Source: Leptolyngbyaceae cyanobacterium M33_DOE_097
GTDB lineage: Bacteria; Cyanobacteriota; Cyanobacteriia; Leptolyngbyales; Leptolyngbyaceae
Assembly (NCBI GenBank): GCA_015296075.1
Contig: DVDV01000408.1
Location: 1 to 64,000, forward strand
Reading direction: 5' to 3'
DNA: 64,000 nt
Numbering within the stretch: position 1 is the first letter of the stretch; each line of letters starts with the position of its first letter. The translations under genes were made by a program, and so were the position numbers. The notes under the pieces were generated by a model. That model was not told the origin of the DNA, did not search any database, and saw nothing but the letters and a program-made list of their open reading frames with translations. This document shows positions 1 through 8,121 of this stretch, one piece after another.

Positions 1-105
1 AAACATTTGTACTGTAGCCAGAGTGTCTAAAGACTTGTGCACTCAATGTTATAAACGGCAGAATGCGGGTTTCAGCCATTCATAAACGTTAAAACCGGAC
101 GTTTT

Positions 106-124
106 TATGAGAATCATTCTCATA
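106..124. promoter_or_regulatory. Fur/Zur-like palindromic operator
   Basis: TATGAGAATCATTCTCATA is a 19-bp palindrome, perfect around one central base. Its core TGAGAAT-C-ATTCTCA has the 7-1-7 shape of Fur-family boxes and differs from the cyanobacterial Zur-type TGATAATNATTATCA only at one symmetric pair. No complete gene starts to its right within the window: only a coding remnant and the 3' end of a leftward gene lie there. The likely target is therefore a gene reading leftward off the window. Fur versus Zur cannot be told from the site. Confidence 0.5.
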
Positions 125-146
125 TCGAGAATTGCTGCTTCGCTAG

Positions 147-326
147 GGCTGCTCTAGCGCCCCTCCTAAATATGGTGTATTTTTTGAATTAGTTCAAACT
201 CCAGTTTCAGGTAAACCTGCTGATTATCTGGCACGCGATTCAGGAAGACCTGCAGCCCTTTCAGATCTCCATTCAGCAGCTACTCAACTCTCAGAAATAA
301 CTAAGCTTTTGCTAGAGATTGCTTGA
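147..326 (+). pseudogene. Start-less coding remnant, unknown
   Basis: Between an in-frame TAG (144-146) and TGA (324-326) lies an open stretch of 59 codons that looks protein-like (for example KYGVFFELVQTPVSGKPADY, then a segment reading SDLHSAATQLSEITKLLLEI). It has no ATG or GTG, and its only TTG is near the end. It could be the 3' remnant of a gene whose 5' part was deleted, or chance. I do not recognise the family. The rest of 1-339 shows only the palindrome at 106-124. Confidence 0.25.
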
Positions 327-339
327 GCGCACAGGCTAA

Positions 340-2679
340 CTAAATCCCTAACTCGTCGAGTGAGAGGGGTGGCAGGTCAGGCGGTAGAACGGAGCGTTCG
401 AGGCTGGCTTTATGACTTTCGCGTTGGGTTGCCATTTCAACCGAGATCGCCTCAAACCGAATCTCTAAACTGCCAAAGGGCACGCGCAGGGGCGCTACCA
501 CCTCTAAATCACCCTGTCCATTGGGAATCAGGTCAGTTAGCCAACGCGGTGGGTCGAGCAGCGATCGCGTTTCGCAGTCTGTAATCCACAGCTTGATGTA
601 GATCTTGGGCTGCAAATTGGGGATGCGCACACGCAGATTAATCGTGTTTCCGGCGATCAGTTCGTTCGTGCCAATCCACAAATCAGGAGTCGGAACTGGC
701 TCATCCTCAGACAACAACAGCGGATTGGTTTGAGTTTCGGTTGCGGTTTGAGTTGTGGATCGGGTGGGCAATGGTTCGTCGTCATCCACCACAATTTCTT
801 GACTGAGGTAATCTGGCTCACCGCTCAGCAACGCAGCCTCCTCTGCGATCGCCCCAAACGGATTTTCAGCTTGAGGAATGGTTGGTTGAGCTGACTGGCT
901 GCTGGTTGCCAAACTGCTTAAACGGTCAAAGAACCGATCTTGTAAGCGTAAGGCTTGAAACGCCATGTGATCAGGTGATGGCAGGTCGATCGCGGCTGGT
1001 TCGCTCACCTCAGACTTGGCTTCTGACGTAGTTTCCACAGGTGGCGCGAGGGGTTGCTCTGCCACATCTTCGATGGGAGCGTCAGAAACACCCGGAGCTG
1101 ATTGCTCCAGATCCGGATCCGGATCTAAAGGCGTTTCGAGCAGACTATCTGGCGTTGAAGTCGGCTCTGTTACTGGGGTTGGAGTCGCTGGTTCAACCTC
1201 AACTGCGGGCGGCTTGCGGAGTACAAAACCTGGCAACTCCAGCGATCGCTTTTTGGGCGTGTCCGCCGCTGGGGTATAAAGCTGAGGCGGCAGCGGTTGC
1301 CCAGCCAGAGAGAAGGATTTGGGTTTGGCAGGCTCAACCTCGACAGGTTGCTCTGCTTCCAGGAACGACAGCTCAAGGGTTGCCTCTTCTGCGCGATCGC
1401 CCGTTTGAGAAAGCGTTTGACCCGTTTTTGCTGCAAATGGCGTGCCTAATCGCAAAAAGGACAGATCAACCGAATTATCTTTGGCAATCTGAGCCGATAA
1501 GCGGCTGGGTAAATCATCACGTTCGTCAGCTGCCGCCTGTTTGGCGATCACCTTGCTGAGGCGCGTCAGATGATTGGTGAGTTCCCCTAAATTAACGGTG
1601 ACTGTAAAGGGCTGAGTGGTGATGACACGGCTCTGGTCGGGGGCAGTGGCAGGTGCGCCTAAAAGTAGAACTTCACCGATCACCAGGTGAGTCGCCAGCT
1701 TGTCAGGCAACGTTGCTGTGAAAGAAAAAGCAGCCGGAAATTCTGTACCCGTTAAGGCAACGCGATCGCTCACCAACACTTGCAACGTTTGGGGATCCCG
1801 CAGAGTCAGCTCAACCGCTTCTAAAATCTGCTCAGTGGCCTCATTCAGCGCGGAAACTTCGGCTTCCCAAGGATCGGGGACTGGGTCTACCAAGGTTGAG
1901 CCATTTTCTTCGCTGGCTGTTTCGGGTGGAGAGGGGAGTGTGGCGGTGATATGACCCGCGATCGCGAGGGGTTGATTAGGTTGTGTCACCAATGCAATGT
2001 CTGCCAGCTCTAGACGACAGGTCGCGTGGGCAGGCAAAACCAGCGTAGGTGATGCTTGGCGCTCAGGGGCGATCGTGATGGATTCGGCAGAGACAGAGGG
2101 AGCTGGTTGAGGCTGCGCTGAGGTCGGCAGATTCAGATCGCGCACCAGATCATTGACCAACTCATCTGACATCTGCTCGGTGAGTTGTAGCAACCGCTCT
2201 AAAGGCGCGTTAAGAAAGGGATTAGTGGGGGTTGAGGGATTGACAGGAGTTTGGGGAGAGGGGACGGTTGATTCTACGGTGGGGGTGGGTGCCGTAGCGG
2301 TTGGATGCGTCCATTCGGGTTCCCAATCTTCGGGGTGGCAGTCGCCCACTAAAACGTGTAACTGTACCGTGTAACGCCAGCTTGGGTCTGCTTCTGTGGC
2401 GGTGCATTCTAACTCCCACTGACCCGGTTGCAAGTGCGTAAACGGAATCACAACAATTAAGCCATCGCTGTTGGTGTGTCCGGTGCGGGTCTGTACCCGC
2501 CGCTTGGGGGGATGTTCTTCGGTGGCGAGATGGGCGATATGAATCGCGATGTCGGTGTCAGTCTTATTAGAACGGGCAATGATGCGATAACGCCCCTCCA
2601 AAATTTCGACATCGGGGGTATCGAGCGGCAACCAGGAGCGATCGCCCTCCTTTTGTAGTAGAAATTCCCAATCAACCAT
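340..2679 (-). CDS. Hypothetical 779-aa Pro/Thr/Glu-rich protein
   Basis: I do not recognise a family. The product appears to be soluble and multidomain: a beta-rich N-terminal region (about residues 1-115, beginning VDWEFLLQKEG), a long Pro/Thr/Ser-rich linker, a second folded region at about 220-400, an extended acidic Pro/Glu-rich linker, and a C-terminal beta-rich region from about 680 (LWIGTNELIAGNTINLRV). No signal peptide or membrane segment is visible, so it is probably cytoplasmic. ATG at 2679 is used; a GTG codon directly precedes it. The linkers suggest a scaffold-like protein, but that is inference. It stands alone, with a divergent or unrelated neighbour on each side. Confidence 0.8.
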   Translation of the reverse strand: MVDWEFLLQKEGDRSWLPLDTPDVEILEGRYRIIARSNKTDTDIAIHIAHLATEEHPPKRRVQTRTGHTNSDGLIVVIPFTHLQPGQWELECTATEADPSWRYTVQLHVLVGDCHPEDWEPEWTHPTATAPTPTVESTVPSPQTPVNPSTPTNPFLNAPLERLLQLTEQMSDELVNDLVRDLNLPTSAQPQPAPSVSAESITIAPERQASPTLVLPAHATCRLELADIALVTQPNQPLAIAGHITATLPSPPETASEENGSTLVDPVPDPWEAEVSALNEATEQILEAVELTLRDPQTLQVLVSDRVALTGTEFPAAFSFTATLPDKLATHLVIGEVLLLGAPATAPDQSRVITTQPFTVTVNLGELTNHLTRLSKVIAKQAAADERDDLPSRLSAQIAKDNSVDLSFLRLGTPFAAKTGQTLSQTGDRAEEATLELSFLEAEQPVEVEPAKPKSFSLAGQPLPPQLYTPAADTPKKRSLELPGFVLRKPPAVEVEPATPTPVTEPTSTPDSLLETPLDPDPDLEQSAPGVSDAPIEDVAEQPLAPPVETTSEAKSEVSEPAAIDLPSPDHMAFQALRLQDRFFDRLSSLATSSQSAQPTIPQAENPFGAIAEEAALLSGEPDYLSQEIVVDDDEPLPTRSTTQTATETQTNPLLLSEDEPVPTPDLWIGTNELIAGNTINLRVRIPNLQPKIYIKLWITDCETRSLLDPPRWLTDLIPNGQGDLEVVAPLRVPFGSLEIRFEAISVEMATQRESHKASLERSVLPPDLPPLSLDELGI

Positions 2680-2810
2680 CACAACCCCGCCTCTGCTGCT
2701 AGCTTGATTATCGCAACCCTAGATTTAGCGTTTTCTGAAAGTAAAACTAATATTCATTCAGAAGCAATAACTAAATATAGTGGATGAATCCAATCGCGTC
2801 ACATCCTACC

Positions 2811-3227
2811 TCAATCTCCGCTCACATGCACAACGAGTTCGCGCTGTGAACCCCGCTCTCGATGCTCCCAGATGTAAATACCTTGCCAAATGCCTAACAA
2901 GAGTTGCCCCCGACCAATCGGAATCTGCTCAGAGGTGCTGGTTAACGCCGTGCGAATGTGAGCGGGCATATCGTCTGGCCCTTCGGTACTGTGGACGTAG
3001 TTTTCCCACTCTGGCACGAGCTTGGCAAAGAAATTGTTTAAGTCAACCAAAACATCTGGGTCAGCATTTTCTTGAATTAAAAGGCTGGCAGACGTATGGC
3101 GTAAAAACAAGTGACACAACCCTGTTTTAATACCCGAACTACTCACCACAGTTTGCACGTGGTTTGTGACCGTGCAGAGGGACTTTCCCTGTGTTGGAAT
3201 CCGAAGGATTTGCTGAAATTGAGCCAT
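2811..3227 (-). CDS. YjbQ family protein (UPF0047)
   Basis: A 138-residue protein with the full length of the YjbQ/UPF0047 family. The family signatures are visible: LRHTSASLLIQENADPDV in the middle, DDMPAHIRTALTSTSEQIPI, and GRGQLLLGIWQGIYIWEHR near the C-terminus. The conserved His, Asn and Glu residues of the family's putative metal site are in these segments. Some members have weak thiamine-phosphate synthase activity, but the physiological role is unclear. Its ATG follows the stop of the upstream 95-aa gene by two bases (TAATCATG), so the two are very likely co-translated. Confidence 0.9.
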   Translation of the reverse strand: MAQFQQILRIPTQGKSLCTVTNHVQTVVSSSGIKTGLCHLFLRHTSASLLIQENADPDVLVDLNNFFAKLVPEWENYVHSTEGPDDMPAHIRTALTSTSEQIPIGRGQLLLGIWQGIYIWEHRERGSQRELVVHVSGD

Positions 3228-3229
3228 GA

Positions 3230-3517
3230 TTACACTTCGCTGTCGTCTATTCTTTCCTCAATTACCAGCTTAATCGCTTGCTTGTTGACTGAGAGAAAGC
3301 TCTCGCTTGCCAGCATCATGCCATCGGCACTATAAATCACGGCATTTGTAACAGAAATAAACATGTTGCCGCCATTTAAAAAATCAGACAGACGGGCATT
3401 GTAACCCCCTGCCGGAATCGAAACCTCACCTTGAATTTCCCACTGGTCGGTGGTGTAGATTTTGACGCGGTGTTTTTCACGCTGTGTGGCCCGTCCGCCT
3501 GGAAGATTGATATCCAT
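3230..3517 (-). CDS. Small conserved protein, possibly DUF6812-like
   Basis: A 95-residue soluble protein with no signal peptide. The central part (KIYTTDQWEIQGEVSIPAGG, RLSDFLN, MFISVTNAVIYSADG) looks like a small beta-barrel domain of the kind named DUF6812; that name is from memory and tentative. No catalytic motif is evident. It is the first gene of a two-gene leftward operon with yjbQ, separated by two bases. It probably shares the 280-bp region 3518-3796 with a rightward gene for promoters. Confidence 0.75.
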   Translation of the reverse strand: MDINLPGGRATQREKHRVKIYTTDQWEIQGEVSIPAGGYNARLSDFLNGGNMFISVTNAVIYSADGMMLASESFLSVNKQAIKLVIEERIDDSEV

Positions 3518-3796
3518 ATTGATAGTTCCCGCAAGTGAAGGGCGAGATTGGAGTTTGCGATCGCCCCATAATTCGCTATGTTATGCCCTCTGTAGAAAAT
3601 TGATCATCTCTGCCGCGATCAGCCCTGCGAGTCGCCCCATCAAGGCTTTGCAATTAGTAACACTCCTTTAGCAACGTGAAAGTGTACCCGCGCTGGGTAC
3701 TGTGTTTGCTGACCGACCCAAGCCACAATCGGGGCATCGCTGCAAGATGCGTCACAACACTCACTCGAAAATCCTTACCCTTTTAAAGCTGAAATC

Positions 3797-4621
3797 ATGG
3801 AAATCACTACTTTCGAGCTATTAGTCAAACCGATCGCCCCTCCGGCTCCGGGAAATCCGGCAATTACGGCAGTGGCTCGGCGGGTCGTGCAAGGCTATTT
3901 CTTGACGCTCACCAATTTAGAAGACCGCACCCTGCGCTATCGCCTCGACTTTACCCAAAGCATTCCCAACCCGGCGAATCCTGAGCGTAGCCTGCAAGAT
4001 AATGCTGACCTGGTTGTAGACATCGCTGGCGTGAATCAAGTGATTCCGCTGCAACAATCTGGCAATCGCTTTTTTGCCCGGTTTGATGTGCCTGCTGGTC
4101 AAACGGCCTCGGCCCAGTTGTTGCCCCGCTTGACTCCAGCCCGTTTAACCAACCCAACCCCTGATCTAGAAATTCGTGGGTTTGTCTCGCTGGCCTTGCC
4201 TGCCCTCCCAGCGGGTACAACGGGCATTCTTCGGTTTATTCGTGTGCCCCAAAGTGAGACTCCGGTGAGAGTGCTGCTCAACCCTGAAACGCGGGGAACC
4301 TTTCTGCCAAGCGATTTTCCAACAGCGACAACAGGCGATTTTGACCAGATCAACTACGCAATGGCGATCGCGACTGGGCAAGCCCTGAATGAAGTGGAGC
4401 CAGAGCCGGGTGGGTTCATCCTGATTCCGCCTGTGCTGAGCAACGTGCTGCAATCGATTGACGTGTTTGAGCCACGCTTTACAAACGCGACGGATTTAGA
4501 GAAGGCGCAGGCGATCGTCGAGCTGTTTGCCCAGCTCAATCCCAGCTCAGAAAATCTGCAAAGTCTGAGTGACCTGTTTTCAAAGCTAGAGATTCCAGTG
4601 CGGGTTTCTCCGGTTTGCTAA
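3797..4621 (+). CDS. Hypothetical 274-aa protein
   Basis: I do not recognise the family. The first 120 residues are beta-rich and resemble an immunoglobulin-like or carbohydrate-binding fold (GYFLTLTNLEDRTLRYRLDF, then RFFARFDVPAGQTASAQLLP). The last 60 residues are more helical. There is no signal peptide or membrane segment and only one Cys, at the C-terminus. ATG at 3797 has no strong Shine-Dalgarno. The gene is monocistronic: a promoter region of about 280 bp lies upstream and a strong intrinsic terminator follows 37 bases after the stop. Confidence 0.75.
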   Translation: MEITTFELLVKPIAPPAPGNPAITAVARRVVQGYFLTLTNLEDRTLRYRLDFTQSIPNPANPERSLQDNADLVVDIAGVNQVIPLQQSGNRFFARFDVPAGQTASAQLLPRLTPARLTNPTPDLEIRGFVSLALPALPAGTTGILRFIRVPQSETPVRVLLNPETRGTFLPSDFPTATTGDFDQINYAMAIATGQALNEVEPEPGGFILIPPVLSNVLQSIDVFEPRFTNATDLEKAQAIVELFAQLNPSSENLQSLSDLFSKLEIPVRVSPVC

Positions 4622-4657
4622 GTCTGGTGCGTCTCCTGTGTTGGTTGGCTGCCTACT

Positions 4658-4702
4658 AGCAGGAGTGTGACATTGACGACGTGTGACACTCCTGCTTTTT
4701 TT
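4658..4702 (+). terminator. Rho-independent terminator
   Basis: An 11-bp perfect stem AGCAGGAGTGT / ACACTCCTGCT with a 17-base loop is followed at once by a run of seven T. It ends the 3797-4621 gene. The opposite strand has no U-run, so it should act only rightward. Confidence 0.85.
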
Positions 4703-4722
4703 ACATGCCTTCCTTCTTCCCT

Positions 4723-6441
4723 CTAAGAACACTGATACAACCGATGCGGAATGCCACGACGAAAGTGTTGCTTAACCGTCGATGTGCAGGTCAGACTCGC
4801 CCCATCACCTCCTGGCAGGGTCAGCGTCTCAGGAAAAAAGGCTCGCGGGGCATCGGGGGCAATTAGCCAGAGTCTCAAAGGAGCAGCATATGGCTGTTGA
4901 AGTTGAGCCAGGGTAGACCAGGTACGCCCTTCTGGCAGACGGGGAATAAAGAAGATTTGGCTTTGGGCATCGGGTTGCGATCGCTCCATCTCTTCCAGCG
5001 TGAGAAATACGCTCATCCCCAGCGCCACATCTTGCCAATTGCGGTTGATGACACCGATCAGGTTAGGAGTCTCTGCGATCGCCCTGACATCCTGCGCCAC
5101 CACATCGGGATAATAGGGCTTTTGAAATACGAAATCATTCACCACGAGCGCGCTGCTAAACGTTGCCACGCTGAGAACAACCAGCCCAAACCGATAATTC
5201 TTCCAGAGGGGGTGCAGCGATTCACTGCTAACAGCTAGCCCCACACCCACCAAAGCACACACCGCTGGAAAGTAGATGAAGTTGTAGCGCGGCACCAAGG
5301 TCAAATCCTTGCCCAGCACGTAAATGACAACAAAAAACTCGGCCAGAACGACGAGCAAGTAAAGTCCTAACAGACGAATTCCCGGTTGGACGAGGGGGGC
5401 ATGGCGCAGACGACGCAGGCGTTTGACAAGTAAGGTCAACACCCAGCCAAAAAACGCCAGCATGATGCCCCCAAAGACGAGCTTGAGCCAGAGCGGTTGT
5501 TCTTCAACGGGTAGGGTAATGAACATTGCCACCCACCCCACCGGAAGCTGATAGAGCGGGGCAATCCCCTGTGCCCATTTGGGGCCAGTTGGTAGCATCC
5601 AGTCGGTTTCGGGGCGAGTGATATGGCTGATGAATGTGGCAAGCCAGGGCAGATAGGCCAGACAGACTGCAGCTGTGAGCAAAGCCAGTTGGCGGAGTTG
5701 CACCAGGAGGTATTTCGGTGTTTTGTGAAGTGCAGCAGGATCAAACCCTGCCGGAAACCACCAGAGCGCTAGGGTCACGGCTACAACTTGGGCCGCAAAA
5801 GCGAGCAAAAAGAAATAGTGAACGTAAAAACCAAGACTGTTGATGGCAATCCAACTGAGCCAGTACGCCCAACGCACCTGCCCGTTTTGCAGGTCACGGT
5901 AGAGGTGGTAGGTTGCCAACAGCGCCAGGGTAATCAACACCATTGGTAGCGTGTAGTGGCGGGCTTCTTGGGAGAGATAAACCGCAAACGGCGACACCGC
6001 CATAAACGCAGCCCCAAACCACCCGGCTCGGCGCGAAAACAGGCTACGGTTCAGCAGAAAAACCGCCGCGATCGCCATACAGCCCCAAAACACCGCAAAC
6101 GCTCGTAGTTTCCAAAGGTAGGACAGAGGCAAAAAATTGAGTGCGTGCGCCCAACCGTGTAACCAGCAAAAAAAGAGCGGTGGATGCACCGATTGCGTTG
6201 AAACAGTTTCAACAATCTGCGCACAAGTGGCTGACGGATTCAGGCTAAAGATTTGGCGCACAGTCGTGAGCGGAAAGACTTGCCCCTGGGGGATGTCTAA
6301 ATAGTTGCGGCCCAGCCCAAACAGGGAGCTGATCACCTCATCCAGCCAGATCGGTTTTAAGTCGAGCTGCCACAACCGCAACAGTAACCCAATCAAAATA
6401 ATGCCAGGTAGCACCCACCAGAACCGCGATCGCTTGCTCAT
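4723..6441 (-). CDS. Integral membrane glycosyltransferase (GT-C, GT39-like)
   Basis: A 572-residue polytopic membrane protein. The N-terminus has one transmembrane segment followed by WLDEVISSLF, the Asp-Glu pair in the first periplasmic loop typical of GT-C enzymes such as ArnT/PMT-like proteins. About ten hydrophobic segments follow to residue 430, then a soluble C-terminal domain of about 120 residues. Such enzymes move a sugar from a polyprenyl-phosphate donor to an envelope acceptor; donor and acceptor are not predictable here. Its ATG overlaps the stop of the upstream cax gene by four bases (ATGA), so the two are translationally coupled. Confidence 0.85.
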   Translation of the reverse strand: MSKRSRFWWVLPGIILIGLLLRLWQLDLKPIWLDEVISSLFGLGRNYLDIPQGQVFPLTTVRQIFSLNPSATCAQIVETVSTQSVHPPLFFCWLHGWAHALNFLPLSYLWKLRAFAVFWGCMAIAAVFLLNRSLFSRRAGWFGAAFMAVSPFAVYLSQEARHYTLPMVLITLALLATYHLYRDLQNGQVRWAYWLSWIAINSLGFYVHYFFLLAFAAQVVAVTLALWWFPAGFDPAALHKTPKYLLVQLRQLALLTAAVCLAYLPWLATFISHITRPETDWMLPTGPKWAQGIAPLYQLPVGWVAMFITLPVEEQPLWLKLVFGGIMLAFFGWVLTLLVKRLRRLRHAPLVQPGIRLLGLYLLVVLAEFFVVIYVLGKDLTLVPRYNFIYFPAVCALVGVGLAVSSESLHPLWKNYRFGLVVLSVATFSSALVVNDFVFQKPYYPDVVAQDVRAIAETPNLIGVINRNWQDVALGMSVFLTLEEMERSQPDAQSQIFFIPRLPEGRTWSTLAQLQQPYAAPLRLWLIAPDAPRAFFPETLTLPGGDGASLTCTSTVKQHFRRGIPHRLYQCS

Positions 6442-7565
6442 CCGCCGATCCCCGTGGTAGCGGGGTGAAAGTAAAAGGAAAGCCCCAAGACGGCGTAAGC
6501 TGCCAACAGCAGAGTGCCTTCGAGCCAGTTTGAGCGACCATCTGAACTGATCGAGTTGGCAATTAGGACAGCGACCGCCACAGCGACTAACTCAAACGGG
6601 TTGAAGTCTAAGTCCATTGGTTGATGCCAAATCCATCCCATAATGACCAGCACCGGCGCGACGAATAGGGCAATTTGCAGACTTGACCCCAGTGCAACTG
6701 AAACCGAGAGATCCATTTTATTCTTCATAGCGACGGTAACAGCGGTGGCGTGTTCAGCGGCATTACCGACTACAGGCAACAAAATTACGCCCACAAACAG
6801 CGGCGTTAAGCCGAGTTTTTGCGTAGCTTCTTCGAGCGACTCGACCAACAGTTCTGACGCGATCGCCACAAAAATAGTTGCAGCCAGCAAAACCCCAACC
6901 CAGAGCCAGATTTTTGGCTTTTCTGGGTCGCTCTCACCCGCTAGATTAGCGTTGGCCAGAGTTTGCAACTGATCCGGTTCGCTATCACCCGCACCCGCCT
7001 CATATAAATAGCTATGGGTTCGCATTGAAAATAGCAATGTCAACCCATAAACCAGAATCAGAACGATCGCAACCGCCACCGATAACTCTTGCTGGATCCC
7101 CTGATTGATGCCCGTTGAGGTGTAGTTCATCGCGGTGGGCAGCAAAATGGCAATCACAGCCAGATTCATGGATGAGGCGTTAACCCGCGCAACAACGGGC
7201 TGAAACTCTTGCTCTTTAAAGCGCAACCCGCCCAGGAACATGGCTAGCCCCATCACCAGCAGCAAGTTGCTCACAATAGAGCCAGTAATGCTGGCTTTGA
7301 CCACATCGATCAGTCCCGCGTGAAGGGCAACCAGCGCAATGATCAACTCCGTCGCGTTACCAAAGGTTGCATTTAACAAGCCCCCCAACGACGGCCCCAC
7401 GACCAGCGCAATCTCTTCTGTGGCAGTGCCCATCCACGCCGCCAGGGGAATAATCGCCAGGGCTGAGGTGATGAAGATCGGCAGTGCGCCCCAATGCAGA
7501 AAGTGAGCCGCGATCGCAATCGGGATAAAAACCAGAAAGCCAATGAAAATAAGATTTCGGAGCAT
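6438..7565 (-). CDS. cax: Calcium/proton exchanger, CaX family
   Basis: A 375-residue membrane antiporter with eleven or so hydrophobic segments in two homologous halves. Each half has its alpha-repeat: GNATELIIALVAL in the first and GNAAEHATAVTVAMKNK in the second, with the conserved Asn and Glu that bind Ca2+. An acidic loop separates the halves (GAGDSEPDQ). It would expel Ca2+ in exchange for protons. The downstream glycosyltransferase overlaps it by four bases. The start is ATG at 7565. The 556-bp region 7566-8121 upstream holds structured sequence described separately. Confidence 0.93.
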   Translation of the reverse strand: MLRNLIFIGFLVFIPIAIAAHFLHWGALPIFITSALAIIPLAAWMGTATEEIALVVGPSLGGLLNATFGNATELIIALVALHAGLIDVVKASITGSIVSNLLLVMGLAMFLGGLRFKEQEFQPVVARVNASSMNLAVIAILLPTAMNYTSTGINQGIQQELSVAVAIVLILVYGLTLLFSMRTHSYLYEAGAGDSEPDQLQTLANANLAGESDPEKPKIWLWVGVLLAATIFVAIASELLVESLEEATQKLGLTPLFVGVILLPVVGNAAEHATAVTVAMKNKMDLSVSVALGSSLQIALFVAPVLVIMGWIWHQPMDLDFNPFELVAVAVAVLIANSISSDGRSNWLEGTLLLAAYAVLGLSFYFHPATTGIGG

Positions 7566-7664
7566 AGGTTGTTGAGCTGGGGACAGTGGAACCAGAAGAC
7601 GGATGAATCAAGCGATCGTTTCTACAATGAGTGCCCCGCTTTGTAAAGTGCCTCTAATAGAAAC

Positions 7665-7757
7665 GAATCAGGAGAGTTGCCCCATCCGAGGTTAAAGCCG
7701 ATGATTCAAACATGGTAAGCCGGACCATCATCCTTTTAGTTGTGCTGATTTGAATCA
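7665..7757 (+). other. Competing inverted repeats in a long intergenic leader
   Basis: The segment TGATTCAA at 7702-7709 can pair either upstream with GAATCA (7665-7670; six bases) or downstream with TTGAATCA (7750-7757; eight bases). A local hairpin ATGGT (7712-7716) / ACCAT (7724-7728) is flanked by GATG (7700-7703) and CATC (7729-7732), and CTTTT follows. A separate stem GATCCCC / GGGGATC lies near 7815-7841. I match no known riboswitch class. The rest of 7566-8121 shows no ORF that I can support. Confidence 0.3.
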
Positions 7758-8121
7758 AGCTGCCGTGAATATTTCAAGATGTTACAGCCTTTTGCAAAAA
7801 ATAAAGAGTGTCGTGATCCCCTTAACGATTGCGGGGGGATCGACCATTTTACGATTGAATTTGGAAGCGTGAATCCTTAAATTCTGCTGTATTGCAGAGC
7901 AGGACACGGATTTCTCTCGCTATGATCAAAAGCGCTGTTCCCGACTGTTGTTGCGAAAATCCAGTGGGTGACCAGGTGAGAACCGGGTTTGCTGAGTGTG
8001 AATGCCGTTGTGAGTGGTCTGCTTGCAACCGTTAGGTGCTGTAGCGGAGTGAGCTAGATCGCGGTTATATCCCATGATTTCTAGCAATTGAACTGTTGTT
8101 ATTGAGTTTTAAACCACTTCT

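Noticed and set aside
1041-1559. A 172-codon plus-strand frame inside the 779-aa gene
   Set aside because: It is the mirror of the Pro/Glu-rich linkers and looks like shadow coding. The minus-strand frame is longer and has a better start.
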